A stretch of DNA of 64,000 nucleotides, from positions 62,001 through 126,000 of the forward strand of contig NZ_JBHTFQ010000004.1 of assembly GCF_042666235.1 (NCBI RefSeq), in the 5' to 3' direction. The stretch comes from Halodurantibacterium daqingensis (GTDB lineage Bacteria > Pseudomonadota > Alphaproteobacteria > Rhodobacterales > Rhodobacteraceae). The notes beneath the pieces are model-generated. The model was not told the DNA's origin. It made no database searches and saw only the letters and a program-made list of their open reading frames with translations. The position numbers and the translations under genes were made by a program. Shown piece by piece: positions 41,184 through 50,993 of the stretch; position 1 is the stretch's first letter; each line of letters starts with the position of its first letter.

Positions 41184-43340
41184 TCAGAAATCCTGCCATC
41201 CCGCAGCAGAACCCCCGGCTGCCGCAGCCCGTGGTGCCGGCTTTGGTGCCGCGGCAGGCTGCGCCGCCGGTGCCGGCACGGCCGGCGTCGGTCGCCGCGC
41301 TGCCGGCGCGCGGTTCAGCCGGAACCCGGCCAGAGCCTCGGCGAGCTGTTCGGCCTCGTGCAGCAGAGAGCTGGCTGCTGCGGTGGATTGCTCGGCGACG
41401 GCCGCGTTCTGTTGCGTCACGACGTCGATCTGATTGACGCCGGTGTTGATCTCCGCCAGCCCCTTCGCCTGTTCGGTGGCTGCTGCGGCGATGACCGAAA
41501 CCAGATCCGAGACATCGGAAACCCGGCGCAGGATTTCCTCGAGGCTCGCCCCAGTCTGTCGCACAAGGGTGCTGCCTTCTTCCACCTGCTGCGAGCTTTC
41601 GGAGATCAACGCCTTGATTTCCTTGGCCGAGCCCGAGGCGCGCTGTGCCAGCGCCCGCACCTCGGATGCGACGACGGCAAAGCCGCGCCCCGCTTCGCCT
41701 GCCCGTGCCGCCTCGACACCTGCGTTGAGGGCAAGAAGGTTGGTCTGGAAGCTGATGTCGTCGATGACGCCGATGATGCGCGTGATCTGCTCCGAGCTTT
41801 TCTCGATCTGGCGCATGGCATTGACGGCCTCGCGCACCACGGCGCCACCTGCTTCGGCCTCCTTGCGGTTTTCCAGCGTCGCGCGGTCGGCCTGCGATGC
41901 CTTCTCGGCGGCCGAGCGGACGCTCTCGGTCAACTGGTTCAACGCGGCGGCGGACTGTTCCAGCGTTGCCGCCTGGGTTTCGGCGCGACTGGAGAGATCC
42001 TGCGCGACCTGGGCAATCTCGCCGGCGCCGCTGCGCACCTGATCCGCCGACTCCCGCGCACGGGCCACGATGTCGCCCAGCTGTTCAACCACGGCGTTGA
42101 AGCTGGTGCGCAGACCTTCATAATCCGCGGGGAAGGGATCATGTGCCGGGCTGTCGATCGGTGTCGTCAGGTCGCCGCCCGCGAGACGTTCAAGACCAAG
42201 CGAGATATCCTTGACCACACGGGCCTGCTCGGAGCGTGACCGTTCGACCTCGGCGGCCTGGGCGCGCGCCGAAAGGCCTGTCGACTGGAACACCTTGAGC
42301 GAGCGGGCCATGTCGCCCAGTTCCGACTTGTGTTCGGCCCCGTCGATCGGCGCCTCGAGATCGCCCTGGGCAAGGCGCTGCATAAGCTCGGCCATGTGGG
42401 ACACGCTGCGGGCAATCCAGCGGCCGATCAGCAGCGCGAGGATCGCCCCTGCAAGAAGCGTCAGTGCCGCACCCACAAGAATGGTTGTCATGGTGCCGGC
42501 GATCTGGCCCATGGCGGTGTCTTCAAGCGCATGCAGACGATCTGTGGCCACCTGTTTGTAGCTGTCAAGCGCGCCGACGAGGGCGGGTTCGGTTTCCTCG
42601 ACCGCGGTTGCGGCTTCACGACGGGCGATTTCGGCCCGGAAGGCATCATTTGCCACCGCGCCGAAAGTCTCGACCGAGGCGGAAAGGCTGCGTGCCTGGT
42701 CGCGTTCCTCGGCGGTCAGCGAGGCCTGTGCAACGGCGGCAAGATAGCGGGCCGTATCTGCCAGAGGGCCCGAGGCGCTTTCGAAATCCGCAGTCTCGCC
42801 GCCGGCCATGAAGCGGTCGATGCGCACCCTCGCCACAAGGAATGCCTCGCTCGCCCGCAGGGCGTCGTAGGCCTGGGCCGCGAGGCCGCGCGAATCCAGC
42901 ACTTCGTTCAGGCGTCCGATGCCGCGGCGCGTTTCAATGGCCATTTCACCAAGACGTTCGGTGACGGCTTTGCGCACCGCCGAACTGTCGAGATAGTCCT
43001 CGATGCGGTTGGTGAAGACATTGATGGCGCCGATGATGTCATCGGCATTGCTCATGTTGCGGCCAAGGGTCATGAGCTGGGCGAGCGATGAGCGGACAAT
43101 CGCCGCGTTCGCGTCATCCGGCTTGTTCTGGTAGGTGTCGAGGGCGATCTGCACGACGAACATCGCGTCCCGGACCTCGGTCGCCAGCTCGGCCTGCTGC
43201 ACTTCTCCATCATAGTCCAGGAACAGATCGCCCATCGAGGCGGCGCTCCGGTAGGAAAAGACGGAAAGACCAACCAACAGAACAAGAATGATGCTGAAGC
43301 CCCCGATAATGCGGGTGCCAATTCGAATATTGTCCAACAT
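41184..43340 (-). CDS. Methyl-accepting chemotaxis protein with periplasmic helical sensor and CheR-docking tail
   Basis: The 718-residue receptor has a membrane segment at residues 10-30 and a ~270-residue all-helical periplasmic domain of HBM type. A second segment (MTTILVGAALTLLAGAILAL) follows, then HAMP (SHMAELMQRLAQGDLEAPI), a coiled coil, and the signalling tip IGVIDDISFQTNLLALNAGV. A Pro/Ala linker then leads to the last five residues GWQDF, which match the xWxxF pentapeptide that docks CheR/CheB. The other receptor in this window lacks such a tail. Its ligand is unknown. It converges with the ectoine operon. Confidence 0.92.
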   Translation of the reverse strand: MLDNIRIGTRIIGGFSIILVLLVGLSVFSYRSAASMGDLFLDYDGEVQQAELATEVRDAMFVVQIALDTYQNKPDDANAAIVRSSLAQLMTLGRNMSNADDIIGAINVFTNRIEDYLDSSAVRKAVTERLGEMAIETRRGIGRLNEVLDSRGLAAQAYDALRASEAFLVARVRIDRFMAGGETADFESASGPLADTARYLAAVAQASLTAEERDQARSLSASVETFGAVANDAFRAEIARREAATAVEETEPALVGALDSYKQVATDRLHALEDTAMGQIAGTMTTILVGAALTLLAGAILALLIGRWIARSVSHMAELMQRLAQGDLEAPIDGAEHKSELGDMARSLKVFQSTGLSARAQAAEVERSRSEQARVVKDISLGLERLAGGDLTTPIDSPAHDPFPADYEGLRTSFNAVVEQLGDIVARARESADQVRSGAGEIAQVAQDLSSRAETQAATLEQSAAALNQLTESVRSAAEKASQADRATLENRKEAEAGGAVVREAVNAMRQIEKSSEQITRIIGVIDDISFQTNLLALNAGVEAARAGEAGRGFAVVASEVRALAQRASGSAKEIKALISESSQQVEEGSTLVRQTGASLEEILRRVSDVSDLVSVIAAAATEQAKGLAEINTGVNQIDVVTQQNAAVAEQSTAAASSLLHEAEQLAEALAGFRLNRAPAARRPTPAVPAPAAQPAAAPKPAPRAAAAGGSAAGWQDF

Positions 43341-43455
43341 GAGGACCCCTCCGGAGTGGTTTGCGGGGCCACTGTGCAGGGGATTCGCTAAGGACAGGTT
43401 TACGTAAGGTCAGAAAGGCGCGGCCCGCGCCGCGCCCGTCGTGAACGCGAGGCCG

Positions 43456-44601
43456 TCAGGAAGCCCCCTCGGGAAGATGCATGAGAAGCCCCGCCACCAG
43501 ACGAGCGCGTTCGGCGAGGCTTTCGACGACGATATGTTCGTTCAGCGTATGCAGGCCCTTGCCGCGCACGCCGATGGAATCCAGCGTCGGAAGGCCCATC
43601 GCGCCGGTGAAATTACCGTCCGAGCCGCCGCCGGCGCTGGCTGCCGTCAGGTCAAAACCGATCTCGGCGGCGATCCGGCGGGCCAGGCCGTAAAGCGCCA
43701 TGGTGCCCGGCTGATCCGGCGCCCAGACCGGGCGGGTGACCCCCCGGTGCACCTCGAGCACGACCTCGTCCTCTTCGCCCGCAAGGGCGAGCATGGCCGC
43801 AACGCCCCGGTCCAGATCCTCCTGCCGTTTGGCCATGCTCAGAACCTCGGCCTCGCATTCTGCCGCGACACAGTTCACCCATTGCCCGGCGCGGATCACG
43901 CCCACGCTGAAGGTGCAGTCGGGGCCGGTCATCGCCTCGATCTGCAGCACCTTGCGTGCCATGGCGGCGATGGCCGACCGCCCCTCGGACAGCGCCCAGC
44001 CGGCGTGGCTGGGCCGGCCATGGGTGCGCAGGTTGAAACGCGCGATCGCGTAGCGGCCGATCACGGCACCGCCATCGGGGCGGGCCGGTTCCGGTATCAG
44101 GATGAAGCGGTTGCGCGCGGCCTCGGCTTCGATCAGATCGCGCGTTGCGGGGGTGCCGACTTCCTCGTCGGGGGTAAAGAGGATGGTGACGGGCAGCGGC
44201 GTGGTCAGCCCCGCGCGCAGGATCTGGCGGACCGCCTCAAGGCAGAGGTAGTTGCCGCCCTTCATGTCCATGATGCCGGGCCCGTAGCAGATCTCTCCTT
44301 CCCGCCGGAACGGCAGCTTTGCCAGCGTGCCCACGGGATGAACAGTGTCCATGTGGCCCAGGATCAGGATGCCGGGCTTGCCGAAATCCGGATGGGGAAA
44401 GCGCGCGCGGACCGAGCCGCCAAATCCCATGCGGCCCGGAATACGGTCGATCACCGCGCCGGCCTCGGCCATGTCCCTCGCGGCCAGGTCCATCATCCGG
44501 TCCACGGCGGCGGCGTCGAAGGTGGGACTTTCACATTCGATCCAGGCCCGCAGGCCGGCCAGCATGTCATTGGAATCGAAGGGAAGGTTCAGGGCGTTCA
44601 T
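43456..44601 (-). CDS. M20 family metallopeptidase, carboxypeptidase G2/ArgE-like
   Basis: The 381-residue zinc enzyme shows the M20 pattern: first metal ligands in LILGHMDTVHPVG, bridging Asp in GPGIMDMKGGNYL, catalytic Glu pair in LFTPDEEVGTPAT, and the dimerisation domain with ARFNLRTHGRPSHAGWAL. No signal peptide is visible, so it acts in the cytoplasm. It overlaps the preceding amidohydrolase gene by four bases and is the last gene of the run beginning at the dpp-type transporter. It probably removes a terminal amino acid (perhaps glutamate) from an imported peptide or conjugate. Confidence 0.85.
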   Translation of the reverse strand: MNALNLPFDSNDMLAGLRAWIECESPTFDAAAVDRMMDLAARDMAEAGAVIDRIPGRMGFGGSVRARFPHPDFGKPGILILGHMDTVHPVGTLAKLPFRREGEICYGPGIMDMKGGNYLCLEAVRQILRAGLTTPLPVTILFTPDEEVGTPATRDLIEAEAARNRFILIPEPARPDGGAVIGRYAIARFNLRTHGRPSHAGWALSEGRSAIAAMARKVLQIEAMTGPDCTFSVGVIRAGQWVNCVAAECEAEVLSMAKRQEDLDRGVAAMLALAGEEDEVVLEVHRGVTRPVWAPDQPGTMALYGLARRIAAEIGFDLTAASAGGGSDGNFTGAMGLPTLDSIGVRGKGLHTLNEHIVVESLAERARLVAGLLMHLPEGAS

Positions 44602-45773
44602 GCCTGCCCCCCCAGCGGCAGGCGCCGCTCGACCACGCGCGCCAGAACCGAGGCGCCCACCGGCAGCACCTCGGGGTCAAGCACGAAGCCCGGATTGTGC
44701 AGCGGCACCGTCCCCGCATGGCCCACGCGGATATAGGCGCCGGGCACGACCTTGAGCATGTCGGCAAAATCCTCGCTGCCGGTGGCGGGTTCGGCTGCGC
44801 CATCGACATTGGCGGCCCCCAGCACATCGCGCGCGGCGTCCAGATAGGCCTCGGAAAGCTCGGCATCGTTCATCAGCACGTCAAAGACGTTGCGGAACTC
44901 CACCTCGATTTCGGCACCATGCGCGAGGGCAAAGCCCGCGCAGAGGGCGCGCATCCGTTCCTGGGCAAGGGCGCAGACCGCATCCGAGAAATAGCGCACG
45001 GTTCCGGCAAGCACCGCCACCTCGGGCACGACGTTATAGGCCGATCCGGCGTGGATCTGCGTTACCGACACCACGCAGGGATCCAGCGGGCCGACGTTGC
45101 GGCTGACGATGGTCTGCAACTGCCCCACAAGCGCCGAGGCGATCACCAGCGCGTCGCGGGATTGCTGCGGCATCGCAGCATGGCTGCCCTTGCCGCGAAC
45201 CTTGATGTCGAAGAACGCGGCCCCCGCCATCGCCGGCCCCGGGCACAGCGTTGCGGTGCCCGGCTTGCCGTCGGGTGTGTTGTGGATGCCGTAGATCTCG
45301 TCACAGGGGAAGCGCTCGAAAAGCCCTTCGGCCAGCATGCGCCGCGCGCCGCCCAGACCCTCCTCTGCCGGCTGGAAGATCAGCACGGCGGTACCGTCGA
45401 AATCGCGGGTCTCCGCCAGATGCCGCGCGGCCCCCAGAAGCATCGTGGTATGGCCGTCATGGCCGCAGGCATGCATCCGCCCCTCGGCGACCGAAGCATA
45501 GGCAAGGCCCGTCGCCTCGGTGATCGGCAGCGCGTCCATGTCGGCGCGCAGCCCGACGCGGCGGTTGCCCTGACCCTTGCCGCGAATGATGCCCACGACG
45601 CCGGTGCCGCCGATCCCGGTATGAACCTCGTCAACGCCATAGCGCTTCAGCGTGTCGGCGACGATGGTGGCGGTGCGGGTTTCCTCGAAGCCCAGTTCGG
45701 GGTGGCTGTGCAGATCCTCGAAGATGGCTTTCAATTCGGCTGCGGCGGCAGCGACGGGGGCTAGAACAGGCAT
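44598..45773 (-). CDS. M20 amidohydrolase, hippurate hydrolase/aminoacylase-like
   Basis: The 391-residue protein carries the amidohydrolase signature of the M20D group: RADMDALPI, MHACGHDGHTTMLLGAA, FQPAEEGLGGARRMLAEGLF, and the Zn-binding motif later in TGSEDFADM. Such enzymes cut acyl groups from amino acids (hippurate, N-acyl amino acids). Its stop overlaps the next gene by four bases, and it follows the transporter ATPase by 19 bp, pointing to joint use of the imported compound. It is cytoplasmic by lack of signal. Confidence 0.88.
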   Translation of the reverse strand: MPVLAPVAAAAAELKAIFEDLHSHPELGFEETRTATIVADTLKRYGVDEVHTGIGGTGVVGIIRGKGQGNRRVGLRADMDALPITEATGLAYASVAEGRMHACGHDGHTTMLLGAARHLAETRDFDGTAVLIFQPAEEGLGGARRMLAEGLFERFPCDEIYGIHNTPDGKPGTATLCPGPAMAGAAFFDIKVRGKGSHAAMPQQSRDALVIASALVGQLQTIVSRNVGPLDPCVVSVTQIHAGSAYNVVPEVAVLAGTVRYFSDAVCALAQERMRALCAGFALAHGAEIEVEFRNVFDVLMNDAELSEAYLDAARDVLGAANVDGAAEPATGSEDFADMLKVVPGAYIRVGHAGTVPLHNPGFVLDPEVLPVGASVLARVVERRLPLGGQA

Positions 45774-45792
45774 GATATCCTCGGGTTGAAGG

Positions 45793-47466
45793 TCAGGAAG
45801 CGGCGCCGGGCGCGAGCGCGCGGAAATTTGCGAAATCCCAGTGGCGGCCGGGCGCGGCCTCGATCAGCGCACGGGTATAGGGATGGGCGGGGTTGGCAAG
45901 CACGGCGGCGGCGGCGCCCTGTTCGACAACCTCGCCCTTCTGCATCACGATCACCTCGTCACAGATCTGCGCGGCAACGCGCAGGTCATGGGTGATGAAG
46001 ACGATGGTGATGCCGAGCCGGTTCTGCAGATCGGCCAGCAGGTCAAGCACCTGCGCCTGGACCGAGACATCAAGCGCCGAAACAGCCTCGTCGGCGACAA
46101 GAACGTCCGGCTTCATCGCCACGGCACGGGCAATGGCGATCCGCTGTCGCTGCCCGCCGGAAAACTGGTGCGGATAGCGGTCGAGTGCATCTTCGGGAAG
46201 GCCGACCAGGGCCAGCAGCTCGCGCGCCTGGCGCAGCGCTTCGGAGCGGGGGGTGCCATAATTCAGCGGCCCTTCGGTCAGGCTGCGCCCGACGGTCCAG
46301 CGCGGGTTGAGCGAGCGGAAAGGGTCCTGGAACACCACCTGGATATGGCGCCGATGGGGCTTGAGCCCGGCGCGGGACAGGCCCGCAATATCGGTGCCGC
46401 GCAGCCGGATCTCGCCTGCCGTGGGCTCGATCAGCCGCATGATGCAGCGCGCGACCGTGGATTTGCCGGATCCGCTTTCGCCCACGATGCCCAGCGTGCG
46501 CCCGGGCGCCACGTCAAAGGTCACCCCGCGTGCGGCGCGCGTTTCGGGCCGGCGGCGCAGCAGGCCGCCACCGCCATAGGTCTTGTCCAGCGCCCGGACC
46601 TGCAGGACCGGCGGTTGGGTCGGCTCGGGTCGGGCGGCGCGGGGCACCAGGCTTGGCACCGCTTTCAAAAGCGCGCGGGTATAATCCTCGCGCGGGTTGC
46701 GCAGCAGCTGGTTCACGGGCGCCTGTTCGACAAGCACGCCGTGGCGCATCACGCAGACGGTATCGGCGATTTCCGCGACCACGCCCATGTCATGGGTGAT
46801 GAACAGCACCGCCGTTCCGTGCCGGGCCTGCAATTCCGCGATCAGCGACAGGATCTGCTTCTGCGTCGTCACATCGAGCGCCGTCGTGGGCTCATCCGCG
46901 ATCAGCAGTTCGGGCTCGAGCACAAGCGCCATCGCGATCATGATCCGCTGTCGTTGCCCGCCCGAAAGCTGATGCGGATAGGACCGCGCGATCCGTTCGA
47001 CATCGGGCAGATGCACCTGTTCCAGCACATCGGTCACGCGCTTGCGGATCTCGGCTCCGTCAAGCGGCGTGTGGGTTTCCAGCACCTCGGCGATCTGGTC
47101 GCCGACCCGTTGGACAGGGTTCAGCGCCGTCATCGGTTCCTGAAAGATCATCGCCACCCGCCGCGCCCGCAGCGCGCGCATCTGGCCCGGTGTCAGCGAC
47201 CGCAACTCTGTCCCCGACAGGCGGATCGCGCCCCCGGTCACCGCAAGCGCATCCTTTGGCAGAAGGCCCATGATCGCAAGCGAGGTAACCGACTTGCCCG
47301 ATCCGCTTTCCCCCACAAGGCAAACCGTCTCGCCCTTGCGGATCCGCAGGTTTATGCCCTGCAGCACCGGTGGCAGGCCCGAGGACGGCGGCAGGCTGAC
47401 CTCGAGCCCCTCGATCTCCAGTACGGTTGGCGCGGTGGCGAAATCACCCGATTTGAACTGCATCAT
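45793..47466 (-). CDS. Dipeptide/oligopeptide ABC transporter, fused double ATP-binding protein
   Basis: The 557-residue protein holds two ABC domains (DppD- and DppF-like). The first has Walker A GESGSGKS near residue 45, signature LSGGQRQR and Walker B LLIADEPTTALD. The second, after residue ~300, has GESGSGKST, FSGGQRQRIAIARA and VLVADEAVSALD. Each is followed by the oligopeptide-type C-terminal part. Usually the two are separate genes. The ATG at 47466 overlaps the permease stop (ATGA). It drives the transport by 47463-50936 proteins. Confidence 0.92.
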   Translation of the reverse strand: MMQFKSGDFATAPTVLEIEGLEVSLPPSSGLPPVLQGINLRIRKGETVCLVGESGSGKSVTSLAIMGLLPKDALAVTGGAIRLSGTELRSLTPGQMRALRARRVAMIFQEPMTALNPVQRVGDQIAEVLETHTPLDGAEIRKRVTDVLEQVHLPDVERIARSYPHQLSGGQRQRIMIAMALVLEPELLIADEPTTALDVTTQKQILSLIAELQARHGTAVLFITHDMGVVAEIADTVCVMRHGVLVEQAPVNQLLRNPREDYTRALLKAVPSLVPRAARPEPTQPPVLQVRALDKTYGGGGLLRRRPETRAARGVTFDVAPGRTLGIVGESGSGKSTVARCIMRLIEPTAGEIRLRGTDIAGLSRAGLKPHRRHIQVVFQDPFRSLNPRWTVGRSLTEGPLNYGTPRSEALRQARELLALVGLPEDALDRYPHQFSGGQRQRIAIARAVAMKPDVLVADEAVSALDVSVQAQVLDLLADLQNRLGITIVFITHDLRVAAQICDEVIVMQKGEVVEQGAAAAVLANPAHPYTRALIEAAPGRHWDFANFRALAPGAAS

Positions 47467-48347
47467 GCGGCCCTCTTCTTCAGGCGGGGATCCAGCATGT
47501 CGCGGGCGGCATCCCCCAGAAGGTTGATCGACAGGATGCACAGCGACAGCATCAGCCCGGGCCAGAGGATCAGTTCCGGCTTGATCCGGAAGAAGGTGCG
47601 GCCTTCGGCCATGATGTTGCCCCAGGTGGGGATCTCGGTGCTGACGCCGGCCCCCAGGAACGACAGGATCGCCTCGGTCAGGATGGCCGAGGCGAGGATA
47701 TAGGTGCCCTGGACGATCAGCGGCGCCATGGTGTTCGGCATCAGGTGTTGCAGCAGGATCTTCGGCATCCCGGATCCAAGCGCGATCGCGGCCTCGACAT
47801 AGGGTTCTTCGCGGGCCGACAGCACCACCGCGCGCACCAGCCGCACGACGCGGGGAATTTCCGGGATGGTGATCGCCAGCACGACCGAGGTGATGCTGGG
47901 CCCGTTGAGCGCCACCAGCGCGATGGCCAGCAGGATCGAGGGGATCGCCATCAGGCTGTCCATGATCCGCATGATGATCGTGTCCGCCAGCCGGAAGAAC
48001 CCGGCCACCAGGCCGATCAGCAGCCCGATCGCCACCGAAACCGCCGCCGCCGCCACGCCGATCAGCAGCGACACCTGCCCGCCGATCAGCACCCGTGACA
48101 GCAGGTCGCGCCCATAGGCATCGGTGCCCAGCGGATGTGCGCCGCTGGCCGGCTGCATCCGCCCCAGGGGGTTCATCGCCATCGGATCATGCGGCGCGAT
48201 CCAGGGCGACAGCAGCGTGACAAAGACAATCGCGACCAGAACAAGCGCGGCCAGCGCCGGGCCCAGGCCGAATTTCCAGCGACGGGGCAGGGACAGGGCG
48301 CGCAGCGCCCATTGCAGTGCCGATGCGGGTTGGGGAACGCTGTTCAT
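47463..48347 (-). CDS. ABC transporter permease, DppC type
   Basis: This 294-residue membrane protein begins with a first membrane segment (FGLGPALAALVLVAIVFVTL) and the short periplasmic loop PHDPMAMNPLGRMQPASGAH, followed by LGTDAYGRDLLSRVLIGG, the DppC/OppC hallmark. The EAA-like loop is EAAIALGSGMPKILLQHLMP. It forms the channel with the DppB-type partner, with which it shares one base (TGATG). Confidence 0.92.
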   Translation of the reverse strand: MNSVPQPASALQWALRALSLPRRWKFGLGPALAALVLVAIVFVTLLSPWIAPHDPMAMNPLGRMQPASGAHPLGTDAYGRDLLSRVLIGGQVSLLIGVAAAAVSVAIGLLIGLVAGFFRLADTIIMRIMDSLMAIPSILLAIALVALNGPSITSVVLAITIPEIPRVVRLVRAVVLSAREEPYVEAAIALGSGMPKILLQHLMPNTMAPLIVQGTYILASAILTEAILSFLGAGVSTEIPTWGNIMAEGRTFFRIKPELILWPGLMLSLCILSINLLGDAARDMLDPRLKKRAA

Positions 48348-49288
48348 CAGTACCGGATCCTTGGGTCGAAGAAGGTATAGGAAATGTCGATCACGAGGTT
48401 CACGAGCACATAGATCGCGCTGGTCAGCAGGATCATCGCCTGGATGACCGGGTAATCGCGCGCAAGGATCGCATCGACCGTCAGCCGCCCGATGCCGGGG
48501 ATGTTGAACACGCTTTCCGTGACCACCACACCCGAGATCAGCAGCGCAAATCCGGTGCCGACGATGGTCATGATCGGCACCGCCGCATTGCGCAGCGCGT
48601 GGCGGAACAGCACCCGTCGTTCGGCCACGCCCTTGGCGCGGGCGGTGCGGATGTAATCCTCGCTCAGAACCTCCAGCATGCTGGCGCGGGTCATGCGGGC
48701 GATCAGGGCGATATAGATCGTGGCGAGGGTCAGGGCGGGCAGGATCGCGCGGCTCAGGAAGGCACCGAAGTCCTGGGTGGGCGGCGTATAGCCCTGCACC
48801 GGCAGCCAGCCCAGCGTCAGGGAGAACGCCAGGATGAAGAGATAGCCGATCACGAAGACCGGAACCGAAAAGCCAAGCACCGAAAAGCTCATGACGGCAT
48901 AATCGACCCAGCTCCGGTGACGCCAGGCGGCGAGAACGCCCAGCGGCACCGCCACCGCGACCGAGATGACGATCGTCAAGAGTGCGATGTGGATGGTCGG
49001 CCAGATCCGCTGGCCGATCATTGTCGTCACATCGGTATTGGAGATCAGCGAAACCCCCAGATCACCCTGAAGAAGCGCCCCCATCCAGGTGATGAACTGG
49101 ATATGCAGCGGATCGTTCAGGCCCATCTGGTCGCGGATCCGTTCCAGCTGGGCCGGTGTCGCCATGTCCCCGGCGATGATCGCGGCAGGATCGCCCGGCG
49201 TCAGCCGAAGCAGCAGAAAGACGAAGATGGCGACGATCAGCAGGACCGGAATGACGGCCAGTATCCGCCTGAGGATATACCCGAACAA
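48347..49288 (-). CDS. ABC transporter permease, DppB type
   Basis: The 313-residue protein has six membrane segments and the DppB start MFGYILRRILAVIPVLLIVA with RLTPGDPAAIIAGD. The coupling loop reads RTARAKGVAERRVLFRHALR, as in the family. It pairs with the DppC-type permease just downstream and with the binding protein encoded 58 bp upstream. Confidence 0.92.
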   Translation of the reverse strand: MFGYILRRILAVIPVLLIVAIFVFLLLRLTPGDPAAIIAGDMATPAQLERIRDQMGLNDPLHIQFITWMGALLQGDLGVSLISNTDVTTMIGQRIWPTIHIALLTIVISVAVAVPLGVLAAWRHRSWVDYAVMSFSVLGFSVPVFVIGYLFILAFSLTLGWLPVQGYTPPTQDFGAFLSRAILPALTLATIYIALIARMTRASMLEVLSEDYIRTARAKGVAERRVLFRHALRNAAVPIMTIVGTGFALLISGVVVTESVFNIPGIGRLTVDAILARDYPVIQAMILLTSAIYVLVNLVIDISYTFFDPRIRY

Positions 49289-49346
49289 GGCGTGTTCCTT
49301 TCCAGAGCGAGGAGGGGAAGGGGGCGGCGCACCGCCCCCCTTTCGC

Positions 49347-50936
49347 CTACTCGGCCTTTTCGATGTTCCAGAATACCGGAACCGGCGAGCCGATCATTCC
49401 GGTGATGGTGTCGCGCCGCGCCTGCGGGAACACATACTGGCCCAGCGGGATATAGAGCACCTGCTCAAGCGTATGCGCCTGGATGCGGGCCGCGACCTCC
49501 TGCTGTTCCTCGAGCGAGGTGGCGTCGATGAACTCGAGTTTGAGCGCCTCGATCTCGGGGTCTTCAGGCCAGCCGAACCAGGCGCTGTCGCCCCGCCCGT
49601 TCAGCATCGGCGAAATCAGCGGCGAGTTCACCTCGGGCACCATCCAGTTGGTGAAGAACACGTTCCATCCGCCGTCGGCAGGCGCATTCTGGCTGGCGCG
49701 CCGCGTGACCAGCGTCTGCCAGTCCATCGGCTGCATGTCGACCGTAAAGCCTGCGTTGCGCAGCGCCTGCGCCGCCACCACCGGCTGGGCGATCAGGCTG
49801 CTGACATCGGTGGGCTGCATGAGAACGATGGGCGTCCCGTCATAGCCTGCCTCTTCCAGCAGTGCGCGGGCTCCGTCGGGATCGCCGCCGGCCAGAAGGG
49901 TTTCGGACCCGGTGTCGTTCTCAAGCGGCGTGCCGCAGCCGAAGATGGCGCCACAGAGCGAATAATACGCGGGGTCCCCCATCAGCGTCGCCAGAACCGC
50001 CTCCTGACCCAGGGCGCGCAGCGCTGCCTGCCGGATGCGGACATCATCGAAGGGCGGGTGCTTGAAGTTCAGCCGTCCCATGGTCTGGGAGCCGAGCGGA
50101 TCGCGCACCTCGACGGTCACGCCCTCCTCGAATTCCAGCAGCGGCAACAGGTCGATCTGCACCTGTTCCATATAGTCGATCTCGCCCGTGGCGAGCGCGT
50201 TGATCGCGGTCTGGGCGTCGGGCATGTTCACCCAGACGACCCGGTCCAGATGCACGACCTTGCCGCCGGCCATCCAGCTGGGGGGTTCATCACGCGGCAC
50301 ATAGTCCTCGAACTTGGCATAGGTGACGCTGACGCCGGGCTGGAACTCTTCCTCGACAAAGCGGAAGGGACCCGAGCCGGTGTAATCGGTGATCGCGGTA
50401 TCCGACGGGGTTTCGGCGACGCGCGCCGGCATGATGAACGGGGGCAGGGCGGATTGCTTGCCGATCGTGTCCAGCATCGCCGGGAAGGGGCGGCTCAGCG
50501 TCCAGACGATCGTGCGGTCATCGGCCGCTTCCAGGCTTTCGGTGAAGTCCATGATGATCTGCCCGCCGGAATCGCGGCTGGCCCAGCGGTTCAGCGAGGC
50601 GACGGCATCGGCTGCGGTGACCGGCGCGCCGTCGTGGAACAGAAGCCCCTCGCGCAGGGTGAAGGTGTAGGTCAGCCCGTCGTCCGAGATCTCCCATTCC
50701 GCCATCTGCGGCTGCGGTTCGAAATTCTCGTCCACGGCGACCAGCACGTCATAGATCATGTAGGCGTGGTTGCGGGTGATATGCGCGGTGGTGATCACCG
50801 GATCGAGCACCCGCAGGCCCGAGTGCATCACGGCGGTCAGCGTGGTCTCGGCCTGTGCGGCTGTGGTCATGGCCGTGGCCGACAGAAGGGCCGCGACAAG
50901 ATGTCGGCGCAGATGCAGTGGAGTCATGGCAGTCAT
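49347..50936 (-). CDS. Periplasmic substrate-binding protein, family 5 (peptide/opine type)
   Basis: The 529-residue protein has a Sec signal (HLVAALLSATAMTTAAQAE), cleavable at residue ~30. The body shows the family pattern: WEISDDGLTYTFTLREGLLF, FHDGAPVTAADAVASLNRW, and the C-terminal domain with MQPTDVSSLIAQPV. These bind peptides, nickel-complexes or opines; the ligand is not readable, but the downstream amidohydrolases suggest an N-acylated or peptide-like compound. The ATG at 50936 has a GAGAG site; 50927 is an alternative. Confidence 0.9.
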   Translation of the reverse strand: MTAMTPLHLRRHLVAALLSATAMTTAAQAETTLTAVMHSGLRVLDPVITTAHITRNHAYMIYDVLVAVDENFEPQPQMAEWEISDDGLTYTFTLREGLLFHDGAPVTAADAVASLNRWASRDSGGQIIMDFTESLEAADDRTIVWTLSRPFPAMLDTIGKQSALPPFIMPARVAETPSDTAITDYTGSGPFRFVEEEFQPGVSVTYAKFEDYVPRDEPPSWMAGGKVVHLDRVVWVNMPDAQTAINALATGEIDYMEQVQIDLLPLLEFEEGVTVEVRDPLGSQTMGRLNFKHPPFDDVRIRQAALRALGQEAVLATLMGDPAYYSLCGAIFGCGTPLENDTGSETLLAGGDPDGARALLEEAGYDGTPIVLMQPTDVSSLIAQPVVAAQALRNAGFTVDMQPMDWQTLVTRRASQNAPADGGWNVFFTNWMVPEVNSPLISPMLNGRGDSAWFGWPEDPEIEALKLEFIDATSLEEQQEVAARIQAHTLEQVLYIPLGQYVFPQARRDTITGMIGSPVPVFWNIEKAE

Positions 50937-50993
50937 CGGTCACTCTCGCTGTTGGAAGGGCGCTCCGGTCTTCTGCCGGATGCGCGGGGGAAA

